From an uncultured Clostridia bacterium (GTDB lineage: Bacteria > Bacillota > Clostridia > Oscillospirales > Ruminococcaceae): 64,000 nt of DNA. Within the stretch, counting starts at the first letter, position 1. Every line of letters starts with the position of its first letter. Positions 34,785-44,420 of the stretch are shown here, piece after piece. The position numbers were made by a program, and so were the translations under genes. Below the pieces are notes generated by a model. It was not told the origin of the DNA and did not search any database. It worked only from the letters and a program-made list of their open reading frames with translations. Where the stretch lies: positions 58,151 through 122,150 of the forward strand of contig CANRDI010000005.1 in the NCBI GenBank assembly GCA_947629335.1, in the 5' to 3' direction.

Positions 34785-35378
34785 ATGATGAATGACATAG
34801 AAAAACTTTCGGGACTGAAAGTGGGATTTGCGGTCTGCGGCTCTTTTTGTACGTTTGAAAAGGCATTTTCGGCTCTTTCGGCGCTTAAAGAGGCGGGCTG
34901 CGATATTACGCCCATTATGTCCTTAAATGCGTATTCGCTCGATACGCGCTTCGGCACGGCACAGGAAAATGCCGCGAAGATGTTTGAGATCACAGGAAAA
35001 ACGGTGCTTCACGAAATCACAACCACCGAACCCATAGGACCGAAAAAGCTGTTTGACATACTCGTAGTAGCCCCCTGCACGGCAAATACCCTCGCAAAAC
35101 TTGCCGTAGGTATAACGGATACGCCCGTATGTATGGCGGTAAAAAGTCATCTCAGAAACCAAAGACCCGTTGTTATAGCGGTCTCCACAAACGACGGACT
35201 TTCCGCCTCGGCAAAAAACATAGGCATTCTCAGAAATTATAAGAACTACTATTTTGTGCCGCTGGCACAGGACGATTACATAAAAAAACCGTTTTCGCTG
35301 GTCGCGGATTTCTCGAAAATTCCCGAAACAATAGTTGCCGCGCTTGACGGAAAGCAATTGCAGCCCGCGATCTTATAA
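34785..35378 (+). CDS. dpaB: Dipicolinate synthase subunit B
   Basis: 197-residue flavoprotein-like subunit. Seen: GLKVGFAVCGSFCTFEKAF at the N-terminus, VVAPCTANTLAKLAVGITDT near 100, and RPVVIAVSTNDGLSASAKN near 130, all typical of SpoVFB. It acts with DpaA in the mother cell during sporulation. AAGGAG precedes ATG 34785 (a second ATG is at 34788). A hairpin terminator follows at 35385-35411, which closes the two-gene unit. Confidence 0.94.
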   Translation: MMNDIEKLSGLKVGFAVCGSFCTFEKAFSALSALKEAGCDITPIMSLNAYSLDTRFGTAQENAAKMFEITGKTVLHEITTTEPIGPKKLFDILVVAPCTANTLAKLAVGITDTPVCMAVKSHLRNQRPVVIAVSTNDGLSASAKNIGILRNYKNYYFVPLAQDDYIKKPFSLVADFSKIPETIVAALDGKQLQPAIL

Positions 35379-35384
35379 CAAAAA

Positions 35385-35418
35385 CCCCGCTCGTTTTTAA
35401 GCTGAGCGGGGAATTTTA
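35385..35418. terminator. dpaB terminator
   Basis: CCCCGCTC, loop, GAGCGGGG followed by aatttta. It lies between dpaB and the convergent BspA-type gene and can serve either; on the minus strand it is followed by tttttgttataag. Confidence 0.8.
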
Positions 35419-35443
35419 TGCCTTGTTCTGTGCGTTGAGCCGT

Positions 35444-36139
35444 TTAATTATTTATTGCATTATACAACTCATCTATATTTTCGCAGCTGTAGGTTTTGCC
35501 TTTGTAGGTGATGTCTTTAAGGTTTTTACAGCTTGAAAAAGCATACCTGCCTATTTTAGTCAAGCTGTCGGATAGGTTTACGCTTCTAAGGCTTGTGCAG
35601 CCGCTGAAAGCACTCCTTTCGATTACAGTAACGCTGACGGGCAGGTCTACGCTTGTAAGACTTGAACACTTCCGAAAAGCATAGCTATCAATTTCGGTTA
35701 CACTGTCGGGGATAATTACGCTTTTAAGACTTGCACAGCCTAAGAAAGCAGAACGACCGATAACTTTCACACTGTTTGGTATAATAACGCTTTCAAGCTT
35801 TGAACAGCCTTGAAAAGCGCTATTCCATATTACGTTCACGCTATCGGAGATAGTCACGCTTTTAAGGCTTATGCAATCTTTGAAAGCACTTTCATGGATA
35901 TATTTCACGCTGTTTGGGATAATCATACTTTCAAGTTTTGAACAGCCTTGAAAAGCGCTATACCATATTACGGTCACACTGTCGGGAATGGTGACGCTTT
36001 TAAGATTTGAACAGTTTCGGAAAGTCCCATAGCCGATTTTGGTCACACCGTCCGCTATGACAATATCAACAATATCTGTTCTGTTTTGATACTCTTCGTT
36101 GCCCGCGCTGTAAAGCACCGTTGTTTGTGGACAAGTCAT
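35444..36139 (-). CDS. BspA-type leucine-rich repeat protein 2
   Basis: 231 residues almost wholly made of about eight BspA repeats (pattern SVTIPDSVTVIWYSAFQGCSKLE) with the final KGKTYSCENIDELYNAINN cap. No signal peptide is visible, so it is either cytoplasmic or a duplicate that lost its export signal; the short N-terminus (MTCPQTTVLYSAGNEEYQN) is unrelated to the lipoproteins. A ribosome site (GAGAGGAAA) precedes the start, and the next BspA gene ends 18 bases upstream. Confidence 0.82.
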   Translation of the reverse strand: MTCPQTTVLYSAGNEEYQNRTDIVDIVIADGVTKIGYGTFRNCSNLKSVTIPDSVTVIWYSAFQGCSKLESMIIPNSVKYIHESAFKDCISLKSVTISDSVNVIWNSAFQGCSKLESVIIPNSVKVIGRSAFLGCASLKSVIIPDSVTEIDSYAFRKCSSLTSVDLPVSVTVIERSAFSGCTSLRSVNLSDSLTKIGRYAFSSCKNLKDITYKGKTYSCENIDELYNAINN

Positions 36140-36157
36140 TTTCCTCTCCGTTAAATC

Positions 36158-36763
36158 TTAATCGGTAGACAACTTGTATATGTTGTCATAGCTGTAAGTT
36201 TTGCCATTATAGATAATGCTTTTAAGGCTTGTGCAGCCCTCAAATGTCCCGGACCCGATTTTCGTAACGCCGTTGGGAATGGTTACGCTTTTAAGGCTCT
36301 TGCAGTACGCAAATGCCTCTTTGCGGATTGTCGTCATACTTTCGGGAATGGTGATACTTTTCAGCTTCCGACAGCTTGCAAACGCCCCGCAGCCGATTTC
36401 CGCAACTCTGTTGGGAATGTCTAAACTTTGAAGGCTCGTACAGCCCTCAAATGTCCCAAACATGATTGACGTTACACTGTTGGGAATATTGACGCTTTTA
36501 AGGCGCGTGCAGCACGAAAACGCCCTGTCGCAGATTTTCGTCACACTGTCGGGAATACTGACGGTTTCAAGACTTGTACAGTTAGAAAACGCTCTGCTCC
36601 CGATTTTCGTAATGCCGTTGGGAATATTTAAACTTCTAAGTCTCTTGCAGTCTGCAAACGCCCTCTCGCCGATTTCCACAACACTTTCGGGAATTGTAAC
36701 CTCCCTGACGCCTGTTTCTTCGGTGTACTTCACAAGTACGCCGTTTTCGATTTCAAACGCCAT
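36158..36763 (-). CDS. BspA-type leucine-rich repeat protein 3
   Basis: 201 residues, about seven BspA repeats beginning at residue 20 (VTIPESVVEIGERAFADCKRL) and a shortened KGKTYSYDNIYKL-like cap. No signal peptide. The first residues (MAFEIENGVLVKYTEETG) resemble the region just before the repeats of the lipoproteins, so it looks like a copy without the export part. GGAGG precedes the start. Same strand as its neighbours. Confidence 0.82.
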   Translation of the reverse strand: MAFEIENGVLVKYTEETGVREVTIPESVVEIGERAFADCKRLRSLNIPNGITKIGSRAFSNCTSLETVSIPDSVTKICDRAFSCCTRLKSVNIPNSVTSIMFGTFEGCTSLQSLDIPNRVAEIGCGAFASCRKLKSITIPESMTTIRKEAFAYCKSLKSVTIPNGVTKIGSGTFEGCTSLKSIIYNGKTYSYDNIYKLSTD

Positions 36764-36848
36764 AACGCCTCCTGTTTAGGATATTATGCATTTACAGCCC
36801 TTGAACGCGCCCTCGCCGCATTTTTGGCAATTCATATTATGGAAATTA

Positions 36849-37937
36849 TCAATGGTCTGCAACGCTGTACAGCTCGTAAATGTTGTTATAATTATAGGTT
36901 TTGCCCTTATAGGTGACGTTTTGAAGGCTGATGCAGTTTCCGAAAGCGTCGTCTATCTCACGCACCGTGTCGGGGATTGCGAGCGTAGTAAGCGCCGTGC
37001 AGTTGTAAAAAGCGTATTCGTCGATCGAAATGACGCTGCTGCTTATCGTGACGCTTTTCAAATTTGTGCAGTGGTCAAATGCATACTCGCCGATTTCGGT
37101 CACACCGTCTGGAATTGTATAGCTGTCGCCTTTCTCGTTCGGAAAACGCAGAAGTTCAGTTTTTCTCTTGTTGAACAACACGCCGTCAACCGAGCAATAT
37201 TCGGGATTGTTCGCGTCAACCGTTATGCTTTTAAGCGCATAGCACGCAAAGAAAGCATCGCTGCTCAAATCTCTGAGCGACGCGGGAATGTTGAAACTTG
37301 AGATTGAAGAACAGTTTTCAAAAGCTCCGTCGTCAATTTCTCTGAGGTTTTTGGGCAGGTTTATTTTTGTCAGTACTTGGCAGTTATTGAATGCATAATC
37401 GTCAATTTTCGTAACGCTTTCGGGCAATGTAACAGTTTCAAGCATCAGGCAGTTGTCGAACGCACGCTCGCCGATTTCCACAACGCCCTCGGGAACAACT
37501 ATTTCTTTCGCAGTAAATCCCTTTTGTGTCACGCCGACAACAACGTTTCTTTCGATTTTAAGATAGTCGCTTGTCGGAGCGGCAGGCGTAGGAGTTGTTG
37601 AGGAGCTTTGGGGAGCTTTAGAGCTTTCGGGAGCTTTTGAGGAACTTGGAGAAGGAGCCTTTGAAGAACTCTCGGGAGTTTTTGAAGAACTCTCGGGAGT
37701 TTTTGAAGAACTCTCGGGAGTTTTAGAACTCTCCGGAGTTGTTGATGAGCTTTCGGGAGCTGAACTTTCGATTGCCGATGAGCTTTCAGAAGAGCTTTCC
37801 GTGCTGCTTTCAACCGAACTTTGAGAGCTGCTTTGAGAAGCGGATTGAGAATTGTCGCTGTCAGAGGGGACATTTTCGCTGCACCCGCAAAGTCCGATTG
37901 AAATAATAAGTGCCAAAGCAAATGTAAATTTTTTCAT
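36849..37937 (-). CDS. BspA-type leucine-rich repeat lipoprotein 4
   Basis: 362 residues. A lipoprotein signal peptide (MKKFTFALALIISIGLCGC) is followed by a long Ser/Pro/Glu/Lys linker to about residue 120 that includes three exact PESSSKT-type repeats, then BspA repeats interrupted near residue 235 by a variant repeat (VDANNPEYCSVDGVLFNKRK) and the KGKTYNYNNIYELY cap. Predicted surface-anchored adhesin-like protein. It has a strong promoter at 38014-38042 and is divergent from purL. Confidence 0.9.
   Translation of the reverse strand: MKKFTFALALIISIGLCGCSENVPSDSDNSQSASQSSSQSSVESSTESSSESSSAIESSAPESSSTTPESSKTPESSSKTPESSSKTPESSSKAPSPSSSKAPESSKAPQSSSTTPTPAAPTSDYLKIERNVVVGVTQKGFTAKEIVVPEGVVEIGERAFDNCLMLETVTLPESVTKIDDYAFNNCQVLTKINLPKNLREIDDGAFENCSSISSFNIPASLRDLSSDAFFACYALKSITVDANNPEYCSVDGVLFNKRKTELLRFPNEKGDSYTIPDGVTEIGEYAFDHCTNLKSVTISSSVISIDEYAFYNCTALTTLAIPDTVREIDDAFGNCISLQNVTYKGKTYNYNNIYELYSVADH
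37661..37723 (-). repeat. Three tandem 21-bp units in the lipoprotein linker
   Basis: The unit TTGAAGAACTCTCGGGAGTTT (plus strand) repeats three times without change and keeps the frame. It encodes the Ser-rich linker of BspA-type protein 4 and is a likely length-variation site. Confidence 0.9.
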
Positions 37938-38013
37938 AAATTTTGTCCTTTCATTTAGAAACTGACCGCATAAACGAATTCGCCGCGCGGACTAATTCCT
38001 TATTTACAAGATA

Positions 38014-38042
38014 ATTATAGTACTCGTTTCCTCGTTTTTCAA
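38014..38042 (-). promoter_or_regulatory. Promoter of BspA-type lipoprotein 4
   Basis: Minus strand: TTGAAA (38042-38037), 17-base spacer, TATAAT (38019-38014). Confidence 0.75.
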
Positions 38043-38144
38043 GAGCCTTTTTCAATAAACTTTCCCCTCGGCTTGTCAACTGTTGTTGTCATTATGCACA
38101 AACAGAGCGTGAAATATTATTTTCAACTTTTTTTAAAAAAGTTA

Positions 38145-38173
38145 GTGACAAAAACAAAGTTTTATGATATAAT
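38145..38173 (+). promoter_or_regulatory. purL promoter
   Basis: GTGACA (38145-38150), 17-base spacer, TATAAT (38168-38173) with TG-N before it. No purine riboswitch structure was recognised in the roughly 60-base leader. Confidence 0.75.
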
Positions 38174-38236
38174 ACAGATAAGTATTTGCATAAGCAAAAC
38201 CTTGAATTTGAATTACAAACGAAAGGAAAAATGAAA

Positions 38237-41200
38237 ATGGTCTATCGTGTTTATGTTGAAAAGAAAAGGCTGTTTGCAGTAGAAGGGGGAGAAGTCCTTT
38301 CAGACCTTACGACAGCGCTCGGAATGAAAAACGTTAAAAACGTCAGGATCGTCAACCGCTATGACGCGGAAGGCGTTTACCAAGAGGACTTTAAGAAAGC
38401 CGTTTCAACGGTGTTTTCCGAACCGCCCGTAGACGACGTTTATTATGAACTGCCGAAAACAGAAACGGACGAGCGTATGTTCGCGGTCGAGTTTCTGCCG
38501 GGACAGTTTGACCAGCGCGCCGACAGCGCCGCACAATGTATACAGCTTTTGTGCAAGGGCGAAAAACCCGACGTAAAATATGCGAAAATATACATACTCA
38601 AAGGAGATATTTCCGACGAGGATTTCGCGCGGATAAAGCATTATCTTATAAATGCAGTTGAAGCGCGCGAGTGCGGATTTGAAGAGAAAAAGACGCTTAA
38701 AGCGAGCTATTCCATACCCACTGAGGTTGAAACGCTTAAAGGCTTTAACGGCAAGACCGACGCGGAGCTTGCGGAATTTGTCACGAAATACGGGCTTGCC
38801 ATGGACAATGACGACATAAAATTCTGTCAGGAATATTTCAAGAAAGAACAACGTGACCCGACTATCACCGAAATTCGTATGATAGACACCTACTGGAGCG
38901 ACCACTGCCGCCATACGACTTTCGGAACGATAATCGATAAAGCGACTATCGAAGCGCCGTGCGTTGCAGATACGTTCAATAAATACCAACTTCACAGAGT
39001 TGACCTTGGCAGACAGGACAAGCCGCTTTGCCTTATGGATATAGCGACGCTTGCCGCGAAAAAACTCAGAAAAGACGGACTTCTTGACGACCTCGACGAG
39101 AGCGAGGAAATAAATGCCTGCTCGGTAAAGGTAAAGGTCGATGTTGACGGCAAGGACGAGGACTGGCTGTTGATGTTTAAAAACGAAACTCACAACCACC
39201 CGACCGAGATCGAGCCTTTCGGCGGCGCGGCGACGTGCCTCGGCGGAGCAATACGCGATCCGCTTTCGGGACGTTCGTATGTTTATCAGGCAATGAGAGT
39301 TACGGGAGCGTCCGACCCGCTTTTGCCGATAGAAAAAACTCTCCCCGGAAAACTTCCGCCGAGAAAAATAACCACGACCGCAGCGGCGGGCTATTCGTCA
39401 TACGGAAACCAGATAGGTCTTGCGACAGGTCATGTAGCCGAGATTTATCATTCGGGATATATGGCGAAAAGAATGGAGATAGGCGCGGTTATTGGAGCTG
39501 CTCCTGCGGAAAATGTCCGCAGAGAACGTCCTGCGCCGGGCGACCTTATTATCCTGCTCGGAGGAAGAACGGGGCGCGACGGCTGCGGCGGAGCTACGGG
39601 TTCTTCAAAAGCGCATTCGGTACAGTCGCTTGAAAGCTGCGGAGCGGAAGTTCAGAAAGGAAACGCGCCCGAAGAAAGAAAACTTCAAAGACTGTTCAGA
39701 AATCCCGAAGCGACAAGGCTTATCAAGCGCTGCAACGACTTCGGCGCGGGCGGAGTTTCGGTAGCAATCGGCGAACTTGCGGACGGACTTGAAATAGACC
39801 TCGACAAAGTTCCGAAAAAGTATGACGGACTTGACGGAACGGAGCTTGCTATTTCCGAGAGCCAAGAGAGAATGGCAGTCGTTGTAGCAAAAGAAGACGC
39901 GGAAAAATTCCGCGCGCTCGCTGCAAAGGAAAACCTCGAAAGCACTATCGTTGCGGAAGTGAAAGCCGAGCCGCGCCTTAAAATGAACTGGAACGGAAAG
40001 AAAATCGTCGATATTTCGCGGGAATTTCTTAATTCAAACGGCGCGGAAAAACATACGACGGTCTATGTTCCGAATGTTGAGGTTCAATATAACGCCGACT
40101 GGAAATACAGCGGAGTTTCCAACACCAAAGAGGGCTGGGAAAAACTTGTGAGCGACCTTAACGTCTGCTCGCAGAGAGGACTTGTACAGCGCTTTGACAG
40201 CACTATCGGAGCGGGAACGATACTTATGCCGTTTTCTGGACGTTATCAGCAGACCCCCACTCAGGCAATGGCGGCAAAGCTGCCTGTTCTCGGCGGAAAA
40301 ACCACTACCGCGTCTATTATGGGCTGGGGCTTTAATCCCTCTGTTTCACAGCAGTCGCCGTATCACGGAGCAGTCTGCGCAGTAGTCGAGAGCGTAGCGA
40401 AAGTTGTTGCGGCGGGCGGCGCATATGATAAATGCCGTCTGACATTCCAGGAATATTTTGAACGGACAAACAGCAAGCCCGAACGTTGGGGAAAACCGTT
40501 CGCGGCATTGCTCGGCGCATATGAAGCGCAGATAAGATTAGGACTTCCCGCGATAGGCGGCAAGGACAGCATGAGCGGAACATTCGAAGACATCGACGTG
40601 CCGCCGACGCTTGTTTCATTCGCAGTCTGCACAGAAAACGCGAAGAACATAATTTCCTCGGAATTTAAGATCCCCTACAGCAAGATAGGCTATATCGCTC
40701 CCGAATATGACAAGAACGGTCTGCCCGATTTTGAGAGCGTAAAAAATGTATTTAAGACCGTCGAAAGGCTTATCAAAAACAAAAAGGCTATCTCCGTAAG
40801 AAGCGTCGCAAACGGCGGAGCTGCCGAAGCGATTTTCAAAATGACCCTCGGAAATCATGTCGGAGCTGCGCTCGAAAATCTTTCCGACGAAGAATTGTTT
40901 ACTCCTGTTTACGGGGCGTTCGTGCTTGAACTCGAAGATGATTTCAAAGAATCGGACGTTATGATAATCGGCGAGACCACAGCGGAATATAAACTTACAA
41001 ACGGCGGTCTGACGCTTGACATTGCCGAGCTTGAAGAAAAATGGGACAATGTTCTTGAGCCTGTTTTCAGGCAGAAAACAAACTTCCTCCCCGAAATAGA
41101 GAAAATATCCTGTACGGAAGGATGTGAGCTTCTTACAACTCATATTTCTCCGAAAATCGCAAGTCCGAAGGTGCTTATACCCGTATTCCCCGGAACAAAC

Positions 41201-41959
41201 TGCGAGTATGATACTGCGGCGGCATTTGAAAGATACGGCGGTACAGCGGAAATTTTCGTCATTAAAAACCTCACTCCGAGCGACATTGAAGACAGCGTAA
41301 ACGAGTTTGCGAAGCTCGCCGAAAGCGCGCAGATAATCGCTATTCCCGGAGGATTTTCCGGCGGCGACGAGCCGGAGGGTTCGGCTAAGTTTATAAATGC
41401 ATTTTTCCGCAATCCTAAGATAACCGAAGAAGTCGAAAAATTGCTCTATAAGCGCGACGGACTTATGCTCGGAATTTGCAACGGTTTCCAGGCGCTGATA
41501 AAGCTCGGTCTTATCCCGTTCGGGCATATCGTTGAGGCAAAGGAAAGCTCTCCGACGCTTACTTACAACAAGATAGGACGTCACCAGTCGCAGCTTGTTT
41601 ACACGAAGATAACCACAAACAAATCTCCGTGGCTTGCGAATTGCAAAGTCGGAGATATCCACGCCATTCCTATCTCGCACGGCGAGGGAAGGCTCGTAGC
41701 AAGCGGCGATGTTCTGCGAAAACTTATCGACAACGGACAGGTCGCTATGCAGTATGTTGATTTGAAAGGCGAGCCGACAATGAACACGCGCTATAATCCG
41801 AACGGCTCTATGTGCGCGATCGAAGGGATTATTTCGGAAGACGGGCGAGTTCTCGGCAAAATGGGACATACGGAGCGTCTTACGGAGTTTGTTGCGAAGA
41901 ACGTTGACGGAAACAAGGATCAGCCGATATTCAAGAGCGGAATTGAATACTTCCGCTAA
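38237..41959 (+). CDS. purL: Phosphoribosylformylglycinamidine synthase (single-chain)
   Basis: 1240-residue single-polypeptide FGAM synthase (FGAR + glutamine + ATP to FGAM), step four of purine synthesis. Seen: YWSDHCRHTTFGT near residue 235 and NETHNHPTEIEPFGGAAT near 318 in the synthase part, and a C-terminal glutaminase with nucleophile Cys in MLGICNGFQALIKLG and His/Glu in ISHGEGRL. Clostridia often carry this long form instead of separate purS/purQ/purL. ATG 38237 is preferred for ribosome-site spacing (AAAGGA nine bases before); ATG 38231 is possible. No other pur gene adjoins it. Confidence 0.96.
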   Translation: MVYRVYVEKKRLFAVEGGEVLSDLTTALGMKNVKNVRIVNRYDAEGVYQEDFKKAVSTVFSEPPVDDVYYELPKTETDERMFAVEFLPGQFDQRADSAAQCIQLLCKGEKPDVKYAKIYILKGDISDEDFARIKHYLINAVEARECGFEEKKTLKASYSIPTEVETLKGFNGKTDAELAEFVTKYGLAMDNDDIKFCQEYFKKEQRDPTITEIRMIDTYWSDHCRHTTFGTIIDKATIEAPCVADTFNKYQLHRVDLGRQDKPLCLMDIATLAAKKLRKDGLLDDLDESEEINACSVKVKVDVDGKDEDWLLMFKNETHNHPTEIEPFGGAATCLGGAIRDPLSGRSYVYQAMRVTGASDPLLPIEKTLPGKLPPRKITTTAAAGYSSYGNQIGLATGHVAEIYHSGYMAKRMEIGAVIGAAPAENVRRERPAPGDLIILLGGRTGRDGCGGATGSSKAHSVQSLESCGAEVQKGNAPEERKLQRLFRNPEATRLIKRCNDFGAGGVSVAIGELADGLEIDLDKVPKKYDGLDGTELAISESQERMAVVVAKEDAEKFRALAAKENLESTIVAEVKAEPRLKMNWNGKKIVDISREFLNSNGAEKHTTVYVPNVEVQYNADWKYSGVSNTKEGWEKLVSDLNVCSQRGLVQRFDSTIGAGTILMPFSGRYQQTPTQAMAAKLPVLGGKTTTASIMGWGFNPSVSQQSPYHGAVCAVVESVAKVVAAGGAYDKCRLTFQEYFERTNSKPERWGKPFAALLGAYEAQIRLGLPAIGGKDSMSGTFEDIDVPPTLVSFAVCTENAKNIISSEFKIPYSKIGYIAPEYDKNGLPDFESVKNVFKTVERLIKNKKAISVRSVANGGAAEAIFKMTLGNHVGAALENLSDEELFTPVYGAFVLELEDDFKESDVMIIGETTAEYKLTNGGLTLDIAELEEKWDNVLEPVFRQKTNFLPEIEKISCTEGCELLTTHISPKIASPKVLIPVFPGTNCEYDTAAAFERYGGTAEIFVIKNLTPSDIEDSVNEFAKLAESAQIIAIPGGFSGGDEPEGSAKFINAFFRNPKITEEVEKLLYKRDGLMLGICNGFQALIKLGLIPFGHIVEAKESSPTLTYNKIGRHQSQLVYTKITTNKSPWLANCKVGDIHAIPISHGEGRLVASGDVLRKLIDNGQVAMQYVDLKGEPTMNTRYNPNGSMCAIEGIISEDGRVLGKMGHTERLTEFVAKNVDGNKDQPIFKSGIEYFR

Positions 41960-42178
41960 AAAGGGTCGCAGGGCGCGGTCGCGCCCCGTACTTCCCCCTT
42001 CCCCTTCGGGGAAGGGGGTTAGGGCGAGTTAACGTTATTTAGAGAAATATCGTTTGAAAAGAACTACAAATAGATTTTTATGCAAGTTTTCCCCCAATCC
42101 CCTTTTCAAAACTTTTATGTAACGTGCTGTAAGCGAAATGCGCTTTTTTTGCCGCTAAAGTCTTGCCTTAAAACAAAA
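41960..42178. other. Hairpins and dispersed repeat after purL
   Basis: No gene. GGGCGCG/CGCGCCC (41971-41986) and CCCCCTTCCCC/GGGGAAGGGGG (41994-42018) follow the purL stop and may end its transcript. From about 42085 to 42132 lies TTTTCAAAACTTTTATGTAACGTGCTGTAA, one copy of an element also seen at 29.7 kb (reverse) and twice near 63.8 kb. Confidence 0.6.
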
Positions 42179-42210
42179 CCGCACAAAGACCGAATTGAGC
42201 CTTTGTGCGG
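42179..42210 (-). terminator. Terminator of the HPt/response-regulator unit
   Basis: CCGCACAAAG/CTTTGTGCGG forms a 10-bp stem; on the minus strand it is followed by ttttgtttta. It lies 45 bases after the stop of the gene at 42255. Confidence 0.85.
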
Positions 42211-42254
42211 TACTGCCTTAACTTTCTGCTGTCAATTGTAAACCGACGGAGTGC

Positions 42255-44399
42255 TTATCTCTGATTATGCTTATAGTAGTTTATTATCTCCATTTGACAG
42301 CTTTTCAAAAGATTTACATAATCTCTGTCGAACCTTCCGATATCTACTTCTATCTCACGAAGCGCAAATTCAAACTGCATTTCGTTGTAATCCGAGCATT
42401 TTATAAATATTCGGTCAAACTCGATACAAAGGCTCGTCATATTAGTATAGTACGTTATGTCGCTGCCCGCAAGCTTATGCGGATAGCCTTTGCCGTCGTG
42501 CCTTTCGTGGTGGTGCATACAAATCTCGGCACAGGTATCAACAAAAAAGCTGCACGCCTTATCTTTGTTCAGTCGGACAATATACGCGCCTATCTTCGCA
42601 TGATCCTCGAAAATAACAAGACTGTTATCATCATAGAACTTGTTGTTTGAGTTGTTGCGAACGACCTCGTCGGGTATTCCCATTTTTCCGATGTCGTAGA
42701 AATAAGCCGCCTTACTGATAGCCATAATATGTTCTCTGTCGAGGTCGGTCCTCATTTTCTCCATTGCCATTTCTTCGAGCAGGATAGCGAGAATGTCAGA
42801 AACTCTTTTATACGGTTCGTCGTCCATATTAGAATTTATAAGATAGCTCGAATAAACGTTTTTAAGCTGTGAGAAGTAAAGCATAGACGCATTCAGGTCT
42901 ATCTCGTTTATATCTTCCTGCTTTACTTCGATCTCGTCCTCGTCTTTTTCTTCCTCGGCTTCGGGAATATTATAGATAGAGTGAAGTTTTGAGATAACGG
43001 CATTCGGATTAAAGGGCTTTCCTAAAAATCCGAGGATGTTATACTGTATTCCGCGCTCAACGTTTTCTTTCGTCGCCTCGCTCGTCATAAGGACCACCGG
43101 CACTGACGAGCCGTTTTCACGCATTATCTTCAGCACGTTAAATCCGTCGAGTATCGGCATCGAAATGTCAAGCAAAACGCCGTCTATATTCGGCTGGTTT
43201 GTATCATCCAGAATTTTCAGCGCCTCATATCCGTTCACTGCCTCTACCGTCTGGAAATCAGGCTCAAGAATATTTTTGAGAACTGTTCTGTCGATCTCGG
43301 AATCATCTACGATCAAAAGTCTTGCCGCTCCGACGATCTTCGAGCTTTCCTTCTTTGAAAGCTCAATATGCTTCTGATGTATCTTTTCGAGAGAAAGCTC
43401 GAAAGCTTTCAGAATTTTCGGATTGAAGACGCCACATTCACCGCTCATTATCATCTTTACGGCGGTATAATGATCGAACGCCTTTTTGTAAACTCTCGGA
43501 GAAACAAGCGCGTCATATACGTCAACAACGGAAACGACCTGTGACCAAACGGTGATCTTATCGCCCGAAAGACCGTCGGGATAACCTTTTCCGTCCCAGC
43601 GCTCGTGATGATGTCTGGCAATATCACAGCTATAGCTGTAAACGCTTTCGTCAAGCATTTCGGGCATTTTCTGAAGAATGTCGCAGCCCTTTACGGTGTG
43701 CCTCTTCATTATTTCAAACTCTTCGGGAGTAAGTTTTCCGGGTTTATTGAGGATATTATCGGGAATAGCGATCTTTCCGACGTCATGAAGAACAGACGCG
43801 CTTACTATTTTATCTATCTCGGATTTCGGCATACGGTATTCGGGATACATACTGCTGACCTTGTTCATCAAAATTTCCGTAAGCCCGCACATACGCTTTA
43901 TATGCTCTCCCGATTCGCAGTCACGAAACTCTACAAGCGTAGCGAGAGCCTCTACCATTGATTTATTGAACTTGCTTAATCTTTTTACCTGATCGTTTAT
44001 GACCTCTTCGAGACCGTTTCTGTGACTGTAAAGTTCGATTATGTTCTCGATCCTGCACCTGAGAAACGTAAGCATAAACGGCTTTATTACAACGTCTACC
44101 GCACCCAGACTGTATGCTTCCATAAGCATAGGCTCGTTATTTTCGGCGGTGATGATGAAAACGGGGATATGTACTATAGAACCCAGATCGTTCATTCTCC
44201 TGAGTACAGCCATTCCGTCCATTTCGGGCATTACCATATCGAGCAGTATCGCCGCAATATCGCGTGATTTGTCCTCGATATATCTGAGCGCTTCTTTGCC
44301 GTTTTCGGCTTCAAGTATATTATACTTATCCTTAAACGCTTCCGCGAGAATTTCTCTGTTGATCTCCATATCATCAACAATCAGGATATTTCTCTTCAT
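42255..44399 (-). CDS. Double response regulator with tandem HD-GYP domains
   Basis: 714 residues built as REC (1-125), HD-GYP (about 135-330), REC (about 365-490), HD-GYP-like (about 510-700). Both receiver domains keep the acidic pocket and phospho-Asp (LLDMVMPEMDG; LLDISMPILDG). The first HD-GYP domain is complete: LHDVGKIAIPDNIL and HHHERWDGKGYPDGLSG, so c-di-GMP hydrolysis is expected. In the second the leading His of the HD pair is Tyr (YFYDIGKMGIPDE) although HHHERHDGKGYPHKL remains, so catalysis is doubtful and a sensing role possible. It follows the HPt gene by 21 bases. Confidence 0.92.
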   Translation of the reverse strand: MKRNILIVDDMEINREILAEAFKDKYNILEAENGKEALRYIEDKSRDIAAILLDMVMPEMDGMAVLRRMNDLGSIVHIPVFIITAENNEPMLMEAYSLGAVDVVIKPFMLTFLRCRIENIIELYSHRNGLEEVINDQVKRLSKFNKSMVEALATLVEFRDCESGEHIKRMCGLTEILMNKVSSMYPEYRMPKSEIDKIVSASVLHDVGKIAIPDNILNKPGKLTPEEFEIMKRHTVKGCDILQKMPEMLDESVYSYSCDIARHHHERWDGKGYPDGLSGDKITVWSQVVSVVDVYDALVSPRVYKKAFDHYTAVKMIMSGECGVFNPKILKAFELSLEKIHQKHIELSKKESSKIVGAARLLIVDDSEIDRTVLKNILEPDFQTVEAVNGYEALKILDDTNQPNIDGVLLDISMPILDGFNVLKIMRENGSSVPVVLMTSEATKENVERGIQYNILGFLGKPFNPNAVISKLHSIYNIPEAEEEKDEDEIEVKQEDINEIDLNASMLYFSQLKNVYSSYLINSNMDDEPYKRVSDILAILLEEMAMEKMRTDLDREHIMAISKAAYFYDIGKMGIPDEVVRNNSNNKFYDDNSLVIFEDHAKIGAYIVRLNKDKACSFFVDTCAEICMHHHERHDGKGYPHKLAGSDITYYTNMTSLCIEFDRIFIKCSDYNEMQFEFALREIEVDIGRFDRDYVNLLKSCQMEIINYYKHNQR

Positions 44400-44420
44400 A
44401 TTAAATCACCCTCAGTCAGA

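Noticed and set aside
37661..37723. Short tandem repeats considered as CRISPR
   Set aside because: The units are contiguous without spacers and lie in frame inside a lipoprotein gene.
38174..38236. Purine riboswitch before purL
   Set aside because: The leader after the promoter is only about 60 bases and shows no three-way junction pattern.
40616..41869. Long minus-strand frame (417 codons) opposite purL
   Set aside because: Antisense by-product of purL codon bias; no start signals or family features.
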